Source: Acidobacteriota bacterium | GTDB taxonomy: Bacteria > Acidobacteriota > Thermoanaerobaculia > Multivoradales > J023 | Assembly (NCBI GenBank): GCA_029263315.1 | Contig: JAJCXR010000057.1 | Span: 143,346 to 207,345 of the forward strand | Direction: 5' to 3' | Length of the DNA stretch: 64,000 bases | Shown: positions 23,815-32,858 of the stretch, one piece after another | Layout: each line of letters opens with the position of its first letter | Numbering within the stretch: position 1 is the first letter of the stretch | The notes under the pieces: generated by a model | What the model was told of the DNA's origin: nothing | What the model saw: the letters and a program-made list of their open reading frames with translations, nothing else | Databases searched by the model: none | Translations under genes and position numbers: made by a program

Positions 23815-25977
23815 ATGGTGATGCCCCGTCGTCACAGGGCTGGGCGTCGCAGCGCGACGTGGCGCCGCCTGGGGTCCGCGACGGTGCTCTGTGGCGGCCT
23901 GGCCATGGCGTGGGGTTGTGGTGGTCCGACCGATGGCCCGTCCAACCCCGCGGCGTCGACGCCGTCCGGCTCGGGGCAGGAGACCACCTCGGATCCTGCC
24001 ACCTCGCAACCTGTTGCGGCAACGCCATCCGGTGCCGCGGAACCGTCCTCCTTTGCCCTGGGTTCTGAACAGGCGGCGACGCCGGACACCGCACCGTCGA
24101 TGAGCCAAACCCACCGTGCGTTGCTCCAGGGGTCTGACCCTCGGCGAGTTGGCGTACCGGCCAGCATGAAAGCCTGCCGCAGCTGCCATCAGGAGGTGGT
24201 CGATACCTATCTGGCGGACCATGCCATGGCGTTGAGCATCGGTCCGTTGGACGAGGTCATGAAGCCCCCCGTCGGCGTGGTGGAGCGACCGTTCGCCGAC
24301 CGGCGCTACGAGATCACCGACGATGCGTCGATCATCGCCCACGGCGCCGATGGCGGGCAGCGCCGCCAGCGGCTGGTCGGCTGGATCGGGGCCGGTATCT
24401 TCGACATCTCGTGGGTCGGTGAGGAAGTGGACGTGCTCGATGGCGAAACCACCGGGCGCCTGTTCTTCGCCCCGGTGGAAACCCTTCGGGACCACGGCAA
24501 TCAGCTGTCGCCCTTCGATGTTTCGGAGCGGGGCGCCGGTCTGGATCTGGCCTTGACCCAAGGCTGCCTCACCTGCCACACCCTGACCCCCTTGGTGAGC
24601 CTGCCCAGCGCCGCCGTCGCCGAGGGCAGCACATCCCTCGATCACCTGTTTCCCAACAATCGGTTGGGTGGCGACGCCATGGCGGTGCTGGAGCCCTTGG
24701 GGTGCGAAGCCTGTCACGGCTCGGCGGACGAGCACCTGCGACGGGTCACCGCCGTCGATGAGGATTTCGGCGACGATTTGGGGCTGGCCAACCTCGGCCG
24801 TCTGCCCGCCCCTGTCCAGCGAGATATCTGCGCCCGCTGCCATTTACAAGGCGATGCCCGCTTGGACTTGGTGGACGCCGACATCGACCCGGACAAACCC
24901 TTGGCGGCGCAGATTCCGGTGTTGCTACCGGAACGCCAGGGCGTCGACTTCCGTTTTGTCGGCCAGTTGGAGCGGCTGGTGGAGTCGGCCTGCTTTCGCG
25001 GCGCCGAGGCGATGACTTGTACCACCTGCCATGCTCCCCACCGCGGCGTCGCGGCGCAGGGGCTCGAAGCCTTTGAAACGGCTTGCCAATCCTGCCACGG
25101 CGGCGACGCCGGGTGCTCCCGGCCCGCCGAGCTGACGGTGCAAGAGGCCAGCGGACGTATAGCCCGTGGCCAAGGGTGTGTCGACTGTCACCTGCGGCGC
25201 AGCCAGCCCTTCGATCTTCCCCACGTGGCCAGTGTCGACCATTGGATTCGCCGTCGCATTCCACCGCCCCAAGACGACGTGCCCCACCGGCAATTCGCCG
25301 ACGCCGACGGCCCCTTGCAGGTCTACGACGACGGTCGTTTGGCGACGACCTTCAAGAGCCCCGGTGGCCAACGCTGGCAAGCCGGTATCGAGGCCATCGG
25401 GCTGCTCACCCTGGGGCGCCTCGACGACGCCGTCGAGCGGTTTGATCGTTTCCCGGCCCCGGGCAGCGCCGCGGCGCGACAACCCTCGGCGCCGTCACCC
25501 CTGGTGCCATTGGAAACGGAAGTCGCCTTTCATCAGTCCAGAGGGTTGGCTTTGATGTCGACGGGTCGTTTTGAGGAAGCGCTGGCCGCCTTCGACGATG
25601 CCTTGGCCCTCGATCCCAAGCAGGCCAGCGTCCTGCTGACCCGAGCCCAGTTACGCTTCGATCTCGGGCAGGTGGGGCCCGCCCTGCAAGATACCCAGAC
25701 GGTCATCGATCTCTACCCCCGTGCCGAGCAGCCCTGGGACATGCGGGCCCGCATGGCCGAGCGCCTAGGCCGGGTCGATCTGGCGCAGGCGGCCTTCGAA
25801 GCCTCCGAACAACGCTGGCCGTCCAATGCCACGCAACTCTTCAAGCTCGGTCTGTTGCAGCGGCAAGTGGGCCTTGAAGAGGAAGCGCAGGAAGCCCTTC
25901 AGAAAGCTTACCTGTTGGATCCAGATCTCGAGATCGGCGGGGCCGGGCGGTTGGTGGACCATCTCGGAGGCCAGTAG
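23815..25977 (+). CDS. Seven-haem c-type cytochrome lipoprotein with C-terminal TPR region
   Basis: This protein has 720 residues. A signal peptide ends in a lipobox-like AWGCG; a Pro/Thr/Ser-rich spacer follows. Seven CxxCH motifs begin near residues 121 (CRSCH), 251 (CLTCH), 297 (CEACH), 339 (CARCH), 402 (CTTCH), 424 (CQSCH) and 455 (CVDCH). Residues about 560-700 are TPR-like (RFEEALAAFDDALALDPKQA and repeats). It resembles periplasmic multihaem proteins of the cytochrome c554/nitrite-reductase-related superfamily with TPR tails, seen in several deep-branching phyla. A role in periplasmic electron transfer is likely; the substrate is unknown. GGGGGA eight bases before ATG 23815 supports the start. 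Confidence 0.85.
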   Translation: MVMPRRHRAGRRSATWRRLGSATVLCGGLAMAWGCGGPTDGPSNPAASTPSGSGQETTSDPATSQPVAATPSGAAEPSSFALGSEQAATPDTAPSMSQTHRALLQGSDPRRVGVPASMKACRSCHQEVVDTYLADHAMALSIGPLDEVMKPPVGVVERPFADRRYEITDDASIIAHGADGGQRRQRLVGWIGAGIFDISWVGEEVDVLDGETTGRLFFAPVETLRDHGNQLSPFDVSERGAGLDLALTQGCLTCHTLTPLVSLPSAAVAEGSTSLDHLFPNNRLGGDAMAVLEPLGCEACHGSADEHLRRVTAVDEDFGDDLGLANLGRLPAPVQRDICARCHLQGDARLDLVDADIDPDKPLAAQIPVLLPERQGVDFRFVGQLERLVESACFRGAEAMTCTTCHAPHRGVAAQGLEAFETACQSCHGGDAGCSRPAELTVQEASGRIARGQGCVDCHLRRSQPFDLPHVASVDHWIRRRIPPPQDDVPHRQFADADGPLQVYDDGRLATTFKSPGGQRWQAGIEAIGLLTLGRLDDAVERFDRFPAPGSAAARQPSAPSPLVPLETEVAFHQSRGLALMSTGRFEEALAAFDDALALDPKQASVLLTRAQLRFDLGQVGPALQDTQTVIDLYPRAEQPWDMRARMAERLGRVDLAQAAFEASEQRWPSNATQLFKLGLLQRQVGLEEEAQEALQKAYLLDPDLEIGGAGRLVDHLGGQ

Positions 25978-26020
25978 CTTCGGGGGGCACCCGATCCCAA
26001 AAATGTGGTGTTGAGGATGT

Positions 26021-26067
26021 GGTGCCAGGCACCTGCCGCAAGGATTTAGTGCCAAGCACTTGCGGGA
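26021..26067 (+). repeat. Two copies of a short palindromic repeat 3' of the Wadjet operon
   Basis: Copy 1 (26021-26033) is GGTGCCAGGCACC followed by TGCCGC. Copy 2 (26048-26060) is AGTGCCAAGCACT followed by TGCGGG. In copy 2 both arms changed together (G to A and C to T), so the dyad is preserved. Four related copies lie on the other side of the operon (34514-34630), all in the same orientation. Confidence 0.8.
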
Positions 26068-26081
26068 TGGCGGGAAGCATT

Positions 26082-27467
26082 TCAAGCGAGCTTTCGCAGA
26101 TCTTCCAGCAAGGGCTCGATAACCGCCTCTTCTTCGACGACGCGACCCATCTCTTGCATGGCCGTCGCCAGGTTGGGGTCCCATTCGGCGGCGACGGGTT
26201 TGCCGCTCAGCCGGGGTAGGTCGTCGGAATTGGCGAGTTGACGGGCGAGTTGGCGATAGTCGTCGGCGGTGAAGCGCCATGGGGTGAACGGCAGGCTTCG
26301 CCAGAGGGTATTGCCGATGTTGAGGCCGCCCCAATCGAAATCGCCGTGGTAGCGCAGCTCGGCGCCGTGTTGCCGCAGGCGGGTGAGCAGAAGATGGGCG
26401 GCGGTATTGGGCTGGCCGGCGAGGCACACCATGGGCGGGCAGCGGTTGCCCAGGTCATCGACGGCCATGGCGACGACGGCGGGGTTCTCGCAGACCCAGA
26501 CGATGCCGCCGGGCAGGGACCCGATGGCCGGCGAGGCGGCCAATTGCCGCAAGGTCAAGCGCAAGGGTTCGCCGACCTCGGCGTGTTGCCGCAGGGTCCT
26601 GGCCAGGAGGGCATCGCCCCCAGGACGCAAGCCGGCAACCAGCACGTCACAGCTGAGATCGTCGCAGATGACGCCGTGCCGGGCCCACAGGGCGCGGCGG
26701 CGGGCGGCGGTATTGGGCATCGGCCAGCCTTCGCGGTGGGCCAATGCCCGGAGGACCAAGGCGGCGACACGGTGCTGAGGATCGAGGGCGTGGCTGTCGC
26801 CGAGGGTTTGGCTGGCCAGCACCGCCAGGCGGACGGTGGCGGTGCCGGGCTGGTCATCGCTGGGCTGATCGTCGCTGGGCTGGTCGTCGCTGGCTGCCGT
26901 CGTGGGAATGGCCGAGAGCACTTGTAAAGCACGCTCCAGCAGCGCATCCGGTGATTCGTCGCGGCGCTTGGCCAAACGACGGTAGAGGCCGGTGGTTGCT
27001 AGGTCATCGAGCCACTCCCGGCTCGCCGGTAGCTTGGGGAGCTGGGGGTGCCGTCGAGCGCGTCGCCAGAAGGCTTGCCAGAAGTCTTGCTCAGCTTGTC
27101 GCTCCGCCGGCCGATCCCGCAAGCGACCGCCCCGTGCCCGCAGCGCTGCTTCGAGGCCGATGGCGAAACGGCTGGCACGCAGGGTGGCGTCGAGGCGCTT
27201 CAAGTCGAGGACGAAGGGACGCTCGGTCGATGGCAGGCGCCGCAGCCCGAGGAGGTCGGCAATGGCTTGGCGTTCGTCGTTGTCGAGCTCGTCGAGGCGC
27301 AACCGCCCGCGGACGCCCCCCAGGGTTTCGATTCTCTGGCGGGCGGCGCCCCACAGCCGTTGCAGTCCCGGTTTGGCCAGTAGCTGGGCCAGAGCGGGGG
27401 CGATGGCGCCGTCCCGCGCTGCCGTTGTCCCCCGTTCCGAGTCCGACGGTCGGCGCTCAGGGGACAT
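26082..27467 (-). CDS. jetD: Wadjet nuclease subunit JetD (DUF3323/DUF2399, Toprim)
   Basis: This 461-residue protein is the nuclease of the Wadjet plasmid-defence complex; it cuts circular DNA after the SMC motor has extruded it. The C-terminal Toprim-like domain shows the catalytic Glu327 (WVCENPAVV) and the DxD pair D376/D378 (YHGDFDWGGLNIG). The DUF3323-like N-terminal part precedes it. All key acids are present, so the nuclease looks active. The start is the ATG at 27467, with GGAGG six bases upstream, overlapping the jetC end by 11 bp. It is the last gene of the four-gene operon. Confidence 0.9.
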   Translation of the reverse strand: MSPERRPSDSERGTTAARDGAIAPALAQLLAKPGLQRLWGAARQRIETLGGVRGRLRLDELDNDERQAIADLLGLRRLPSTERPFVLDLKRLDATLRASRFAIGLEAALRARGGRLRDRPAERQAEQDFWQAFWRRARRHPQLPKLPASREWLDDLATTGLYRRLAKRRDESPDALLERALQVLSAIPTTAASDDQPSDDQPSDDQPGTATVRLAVLASQTLGDSHALDPQHRVAALVLRALAHREGWPMPNTAARRRALWARHGVICDDLSCDVLVAGLRPGGDALLARTLRQHAEVGEPLRLTLRQLAASPAIGSLPGGIVWVCENPAVVAMAVDDLGNRCPPMVCLAGQPNTAAHLLLTRLRQHGAELRYHGDFDWGGLNIGNTLWRSLPFTPWRFTADDYRQLARQLANSDDLPRLSGKPVAAEWDPNLATAMQEMGRVVEEEAVIEPLLEDLRKLA

Positions 27468-30400
27468 GGTCTTCCTCCAACCCTCGACCATCCCACAGGA
27501 AGCGGATCGCTTCGACGCCCCCTAACCGCGGGTCGCGATATAGCTGGTAGGTGGCGACACCGGGGAGCTCTTGATAACAGCCCCACTCGTCGTAGCTGGT
27601 CATCATGAAGTCGAGGTCGAACTGCACCAGCAGCCCCATGCAGCGGCCGCGCATGCCGGCGTCGATGCCGGCGAAGGCTTCGTCCAACATGATGAGATGG
27701 GGCGCTTCCGGCCGGGCGGAGTCGTAGTGGGCCTTGGCGGCGGCGAACAGGGGCAGATGCAGGGCCACCGCTTTTTCGCCGCCGGAGCTGGCGGCGTGGT
27801 CCCGCTGGCTGAGCTCGTTCCAGGACTCTCCGGGCATCCGACGCAGGATGCTGAAGCGGTGCCACCGACGGTAATCCAGGGCCTCCAGCAGCTGTTCCCG
27901 CCACGGCACGACGGAGTGCTCCTGGCGGGCTGCGTCGATGCGCTGACGGAAGAAGTCCTCCAAGGCCTGCCGATCGGTGTCGCCCAGCATGTCCGGATCC
28001 TGTCGTAACCAACCGATGATTTGACGGATTTGCCCGTCCTGGCTGCTATCGGGCTTCCAGGCCAATCGCAAGGTCATGCCGGAGGCGGTGCGGCAGGCGG
28101 CCAACAGCTCGTTGATGCGGTCGACCAGAGCTGCCGCTTGGCGTAATCGACCGCGCAGATGGTCCCCCACCTCGCCGAGCAGGAAGCCGCGCAGCAACTG
28201 GCGTTCGTCCTCGGCCAGCAGCCTCTGGCGTTCGGCCGTTTCGCGCCACAGCAGGGTCAACAGACCGTGACCGTCATAGCTGTGTTGGCGGTGTGCGACC
28301 CGCAGGACTTGCAAGTCCCCCTCCGGGTCCAGGCTCGGGAGAAAGTCTCCACCGAGCTCGGCGGGTAGCTCTTGGAAGCGCTGGTTCATGCGTCGGCTGC
28401 GGCGATTCATCGCTTCGTCGGAGAGGTCGAGATCGCCCAATTGGCGCTGTAGCTGGCGGGCCACCGTCAAAGCGTGGCTCAAGGTCCAGGCCCGGTCGTC
28501 CGCTTCCGTAGATTCGGGTGCGGCATCGTCGTCGGTTGCGGCGAGGGGTGACTCAGCGTCGATCGGAGCGGCGGGATCGAGCAGGGCGAGGACGCCACGG
28601 ATCTCCAGCCGTTGCAGGTCCGCCACGGCCGCTTGACGTTGCTTTTGCAAGGACTCCAAGTCCTCCCCGAGGAAGCGATGGCGCTCCTTCAGCACGGCGT
28701 GCTGCATCTGCCGTTGATGGCGGGATTCCCGCAGCTTCTCCTGCAGGGCTGTGCCGTCCTGTAAGCTCTGCTGCACCGCAGCATAGCGCTCGACGATGTC
28801 CTGGGCTGCAACGCCGACGGTGGCGCGCAGGGTCGCCAACTCGGCGTCGGCACGGCGCGCCAGGCTTTGGCTGGCGGTGGCCCGCTGCTCGGCATTCTGG
28901 CGTCGCTCGTCGGCCAGTTGCCAGCGCTGCGACGCTTTGGTCAAGGCGTCTTGGCTGGATCGCAGTCGCAGGTGGTGACGCAGCAAGGCGTCCCAGGCCA
29001 GCCCGTAGGTGCGCAGGTGGTCCTCGTAAGCGTCCAGGCGATCGATCCAAGGGCTCAGTCCGGTGGCCTTGCCGCGCTCCACCAAGTCCCGCTGCGCCGA
29101 GTCTTGCTCTCGGCGGGCGGCAGCGACGGCCCCCTCCGCTTGGCCGAGCTCTTCGCGCCGTCGGGCCAAATCGTCAGCACAGGCCGCCGCCCGATGACGC
29201 AGGGCGTCCAAGGTGTCGCTGGAGGGCAGCTCCCGGGCCTGCCGCTCGAGGCCCGCCAGTCGGTCGCTATGGCCTTGGATCGCCGTCTCGAGCTCGAGCC
29301 GTTGGCGTTCCAACCGGGTCAGTTGGTCGTCGAGCCGCGCCACGTGTCGACGGCGGTTGGCCCGTCGGGCTGCTGCGCCGACGAACTCGGGCTCGCTTTT
29401 GAGAAAGCGGCCGCGGAGCGGTCCGAGGGCATAGAGGCCGCGGACATCGACGATGGGCGCCGCATCGCTGGGTTCGGCGTTGCCTTCCGGGGCGGCGCCG
29501 TCATGGAGGGCGATGGAGCGCAGCAGGGCTTCGACCACCGGCTTGGTAACTTCGCTCGAGTCGTCCGTTTCGACCACCAGGAGATCGGCCAGGGTGGCTC
29601 GTCCGGCGGCCAAGGGGCGAGGAACGAGGGCCGCATCCTGGGTCGTGGCGTCCAGAACCTGACCGTCGGGCAGGACCCAGGCATCGAGCAGGCCCGCCCC
29701 CTGAAGCGCTGCTTCGAGGCCGGCCCGCTGTGCGGTGTCCAAGGAGTCATCAAAATCCACCAGGCGATAGAAGGGGGCTCCGGGCCGATGGAGGCGGGGG
29801 CTCGGGCGGCCGGGGGACGGGTCGGGCTCCACGTCCTCGGCATCGAGCAGCCGTCGCCGCGCTTCCTCGATCTCCTGCTGCTCCGCGAGACGGGTTTGGA
29901 GCTCGCCGGTGAGGCGGGTTCGCTCGGTGATGGAGATCTCACGGCGGGGCAGGAGCAGGCCCTGAAGGGCCTCTGAGAGAGCCCCCCGTTCGCCGTCCAA
30001 GGCGGCGTGGAGAAGATCCCGCTCCGACATTTCCAGCTCGAAGTGATGGGCGCCATCGGCCCACCCTTCGACGGCCTCGGTCAGCCTTTGGCGCTCCGAG
30101 TCGACGGCTGCTGCGGCCAATTGGTGGCGCTCGGCGGCCGACCCCACCTGTTCATCGGCCCGCTGGCGGCGATCGTCCTGCCGTTGGAAGTTTTCCTTTG
30201 CCAGCTCGAGGGCGGTGGTCAGTCGACGCAACCCGTCCACCGCGCGCTGGCCCTGGGCGATGGCGGCGCTGACCGCCCCTTGCACGCTCTGTCGATGCGC
30301 CGTCGCATCCTCTTCCAGCTTCTCCTCAGCTGCCCCGTGGACCGCTTCGAGGCCACTGCGCAGGGCCGCCTCGGAGGCCCGGTGTTGCAGCTCCGAGAGG

Positions 30401-31641
30401 GCGTCCTGTTGCCGCTGGAGTGCGGCCTCGGTCTCCTCGAGCTCCGATCGGAGACTGGCCGCTTCGTCTGCGAAGGCGGCGAGGTCGTCGGTGTCTTGGG
30501 TGGCCCGTTGTTCGAGACGGCGGACTTCCGTCTCCCGCTGCTGCAGGGTCTCGGCGGCGCGCATCGCTTCCGATTGCTCGAGGGCCCGGGCTTCTCCCCG
30601 CCAGCGGTCGAGATCCGCCACCGCCGTCATGAGCTGGGTCGCCAGGCGGTTCAGGTCTTCGTCGGCCTGCAGGATCTCTTGCTCCACCTCCCGTACTTCG
30701 GCCGCCTTCCTGTGGTAGCGGCTCTCGCTCCCCGTCATCTCACCCACCCGCCGGCTGGTGATGCCACGGCAGTAGTCACGGTAGACCTCGAGGAACCCTT
30801 CGACGGCTCCGGCGGCCCGTTGCAGGCGGTCGATCTCCCGGACTTCGAGATCCAGTCTCTCGTAGGTCTTCGACAACCGACCGATCAAGTCTTCATCGAT
30901 GGGGGGCAAGCTCTCCCCCAGCAGGGAGGACAGGCGCAGGGGATCGAGCTTTTCGGAAAGTTGTGGACGGCGCAGTTGGAGGAGCAAATGAACGAGGGCG
31001 CCGTAGCGTTCGTCGCCGAGCCCGAAAAGGTTTTGGTCGACCTGTTGGCGGTACTCGGAGGCGCGTTGGAAGACCCTGCCGCCTGCCGAGTCTTCCAACT
31101 CACGACGTAACTGTTCTCGGCTCAGGGGAGCACGACCAGGGGTCAGCAGGCTGAAATCCCCGGGGCGCCGTCGGCTGATGAAATACCAAGATTTGACGTC
31201 GTCGTGGCGCTTGGAGGCTTGCAGACCACAGCCCAGGGTAATGTATTCGGCGGTGGTTTCCGAAGGAATCGGGGTGTCGACGAGGCGGCCCAGCTCGAGC
31301 CAGACATAGCCCAAGCGCTGGTCGTGGACGCCGTCCTCGAGCAGGTTCCAGCGCATACTGCGGCCGCTGCCCTGAAACGGGTCGAGGCGGCGGGGCGACA
31401 AATTGGCATCGAGCAGAAAGGGCAAGAGGATTTCCAGGGCCTTGGACTTGCCGGTGCCGTTTTCGCCCCGCAAGATGAGTCGTCCCTGGTGGAAGTGAAA
31501 TTCCTGCTCGTCGTACTGCCAAATATTGAGGATGCCGGCCCGTAGGGGCTGAAAGCGGCTGCCGCTGGGTTGTGGCAAGGGCCGTGACGGCGACCGCGCC
31601 CCGTCGGCGGCCAGCAGCGACATTTGTGAGTCTTGGCTCAA
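27457..31641 (-). CDS. jetC: Wadjet SMC-like ATPase JetC
   Basis: This 1394-residue protein is the DNA-extruding motor of the Wadjet system (TIGR02680 family). Walker A GENGTGKS is at residues 59-66, the ABC signature SSGGEKA at about 1285-1291, and Walker B LIMLDEAFAGID at about 1316. Two long coiled-coil arms fill the middle (many Gln/Arg/Glu/Leu heptads around 270-560 and 760-1010). Length and motif order match full-size JetC. The start is a TTG at 31641 in a TTGA overlap with jetB, with GAGG seven bases upstream; an ATG six codons later is an alternative. Confidence 0.93.
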   Translation of the reverse strand: MSQDSQMSLLAADGARSPSRPLPQPSGSRFQPLRAGILNIWQYDEQEFHFHQGRLILRGENGTGKSKALEILLPFLLDANLSPRRLDPFQGSGRSMRWNLLEDGVHDQRLGYVWLELGRLVDTPIPSETTAEYITLGCGLQASKRHDDVKSWYFISRRRPGDFSLLTPGRAPLSREQLRRELEDSAGGRVFQRASEYRQQVDQNLFGLGDERYGALVHLLLQLRRPQLSEKLDPLRLSSLLGESLPPIDEDLIGRLSKTYERLDLEVREIDRLQRAAGAVEGFLEVYRDYCRGITSRRVGEMTGSESRYHRKAAEVREVEQEILQADEDLNRLATQLMTAVADLDRWRGEARALEQSEAMRAAETLQQRETEVRRLEQRATQDTDDLAAFADEAASLRSELEETEAALQRQQDALSELQHRASEAALRSGLEAVHGAAEEKLEEDATAHRQSVQGAVSAAIAQGQRAVDGLRRLTTALELAKENFQRQDDRRQRADEQVGSAAERHQLAAAAVDSERQRLTEAVEGWADGAHHFELEMSERDLLHAALDGERGALSEALQGLLLPRREISITERTRLTGELQTRLAEQQEIEEARRRLLDAEDVEPDPSPGRPSPRLHRPGAPFYRLVDFDDSLDTAQRAGLEAALQGAGLLDAWVLPDGQVLDATTQDAALVPRPLAAGRATLADLLVVETDDSSEVTKPVVEALLRSIALHDGAAPEGNAEPSDAAPIVDVRGLYALGPLRGRFLKSEPEFVGAAARRANRRRHVARLDDQLTRLERQRLELETAIQGHSDRLAGLERQARELPSSDTLDALRHRAAACADDLARRREELGQAEGAVAAARREQDSAQRDLVERGKATGLSPWIDRLDAYEDHLRTYGLAWDALLRHHLRLRSSQDALTKASQRWQLADERRQNAEQRATASQSLARRADAELATLRATVGVAAQDIVERYAAVQQSLQDGTALQEKLRESRHQRQMQHAVLKERHRFLGEDLESLQKQRQAAVADLQRLEIRGVLALLDPAAPIDAESPLAATDDDAAPESTEADDRAWTLSHALTVARQLQRQLGDLDLSDEAMNRRSRRMNQRFQELPAELGGDFLPSLDPEGDLQVLRVAHRQHSYDGHGLLTLLWRETAERQRLLAEDERQLLRGFLLGEVGDHLRGRLRQAAALVDRINELLAACRTASGMTLRLAWKPDSSQDGQIRQIIGWLRQDPDMLGDTDRQALEDFFRQRIDAARQEHSVVPWREQLLEALDYRRWHRFSILRRMPGESWNELSQRDHAASSGGEKAVALHLPLFAAAKAHYDSARPEAPHLIMLDEAFAGIDAGMRGRCMGLLVQFDLDFMMTSYDEWGCYQELPGVATYQLYRDPRLGGVEAIRFLWDGRGLEEDHVP

Positions 31642-32858
31642 AGGTTCGCCTCGGTGCTGGGCTCGACGTAACGAAAGCGGAAGAGGGCCGGCAAGGGCTC
31701 GACCCCCTCCGAGTGACGCCGCACCAGTCCGAGATCGGCGAGCACCGAAAGGGCGTCGTCGAGCAAGGTGGCGCCGCTCGCATCGTCGCGGTAGGCGGCG
31801 CGCCAGCTGTGGGTTTGCAGCAACCTGACGGCGGCCTGCAGGAGGTCGGCCCGGGCCACGATGAGGCGCTCAGCGGGGGCTGTCGCCGAGGGCTTGCCAC
31901 AGCGTCGGGCCAAGGCGTCGGCGATCAACAGGGCGGCGTGGTCGACATGCCGCTGGCCGGGGAAGCGGAGGTCGCTACAGCGGCCGCTGTCGTCGATGGT
32001 CACCACCCCTTCCCGTCGCACCTCGACGGTGAGCGGCGTCCAGGTCTCGATCTGGTCGATGAGCCGTGGGCGGACGGCATTGAAGTAGCCGCGCTCGTCC
32101 TCATCCAGGCTGTCGAAGTAGAGCACCGGCTGTTCCACCATGTGTCGCATCAAGCGATGGCGCAGGCGGTCGTTTTTGCCATCGGGGGTAGGGGCGTAGG
32201 ACTCTTCCGCCAAATCCCGTGGATGCTCGGCCAGGGAGGGGGGCATCGGTGAGGCGAGCATTTGGGTCAAGCGTCGGCTGTCGATGTCGTAGAGGGCGTC
32301 GCCCTTGCCTTGCCGCACGTAGCCGCCTTCGTTGCCGTCGGTGCGCGCCAGAATGCCGTAATCCACCAATAGCAGGAGGGCGTCGACGAAACGGCGGCGC
32401 TCCCCCGGTTGCTCGAGGTCGAGGGGCGTCACGCCCTCAGTGTCGGTGGCCAGGTCCCGCACCGCCACCGCCAGCTCTGAGAGGATAGTTTGGTCTGTCT
32501 CGACTTTTTCCAGGGCCGCCAGCACCAAGCAGAGGATGGCGTAGCGTCGGCGATCGAAGGGCCGCTGGGCGGCGCCCCAAGACGCCCCCCTCGGGCGGTC
32601 TTCCCAACGGCCTTCGGCGGACGGTGGTGACCGCTTGTACAGGCGGGCGAATTCGTGGTCCACCACCAAGCGGTATCCGAGGTGATGGCGAAACCACTCC
32701 CTGAGGGCGTCCGCATGGCGACGCACCAGGGCGAAGGCGGCGACCTCGGGGCCGTCGTCGGTGACGAAGGGCGAGGCCAGTAGCAGGCCGACGGCTTGCC
32801 GCCGTTCGTCGCGCCGCTGCAACTCGCGGTCCCCCAGGTTTTCGAAGATGTCCCCCAT
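31638..32858 (-). CDS. jetB: Wadjet kleisin-associated subunit JetB (DUF2398)
   Basis: This 406-residue protein is the predicted KITE-like winged-helix subunit that binds the JetA kleisin in the SMC-like complex. Recognition rests on overall sequence character (DRRRYAILCLVLAALEKVET, the ...RRRFVDALLLLVDYGIL... winged-helix segment, GDALYDID) and on its position between jetA and jetC. The true start is the ATG at 32858, sharing one base with the jetA stop; in-frame sequence further upstream is a shadow of jetA. Its stop overlaps the jetC start by 4 bp. Confidence 0.88.
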   Translation of the reverse strand: MGDIFENLGDRELQRRDERRQAVGLLLASPFVTDDGPEVAAFALVRRHADALREWFRHHLGYRLVVDHEFARLYKRSPPSAEGRWEDRPRGASWGAAQRPFDRRRYAILCLVLAALEKVETDQTILSELAVAVRDLATDTEGVTPLDLEQPGERRRFVDALLLLVDYGILARTDGNEGGYVRQGKGDALYDIDSRRLTQMLASPMPPSLAEHPRDLAEESYAPTPDGKNDRLRHRLMRHMVEQPVLYFDSLDEDERGYFNAVRPRLIDQIETWTPLTVEVRREGVVTIDDSGRCSDLRFPGQRHVDHAALLIADALARRCGKPSATAPAERLIVARADLLQAAVRLLQTHSWRAAYRDDASGATLLDDALSVLADLGLVRRHSEGVEPLPALFRFRYVEPSTEANL

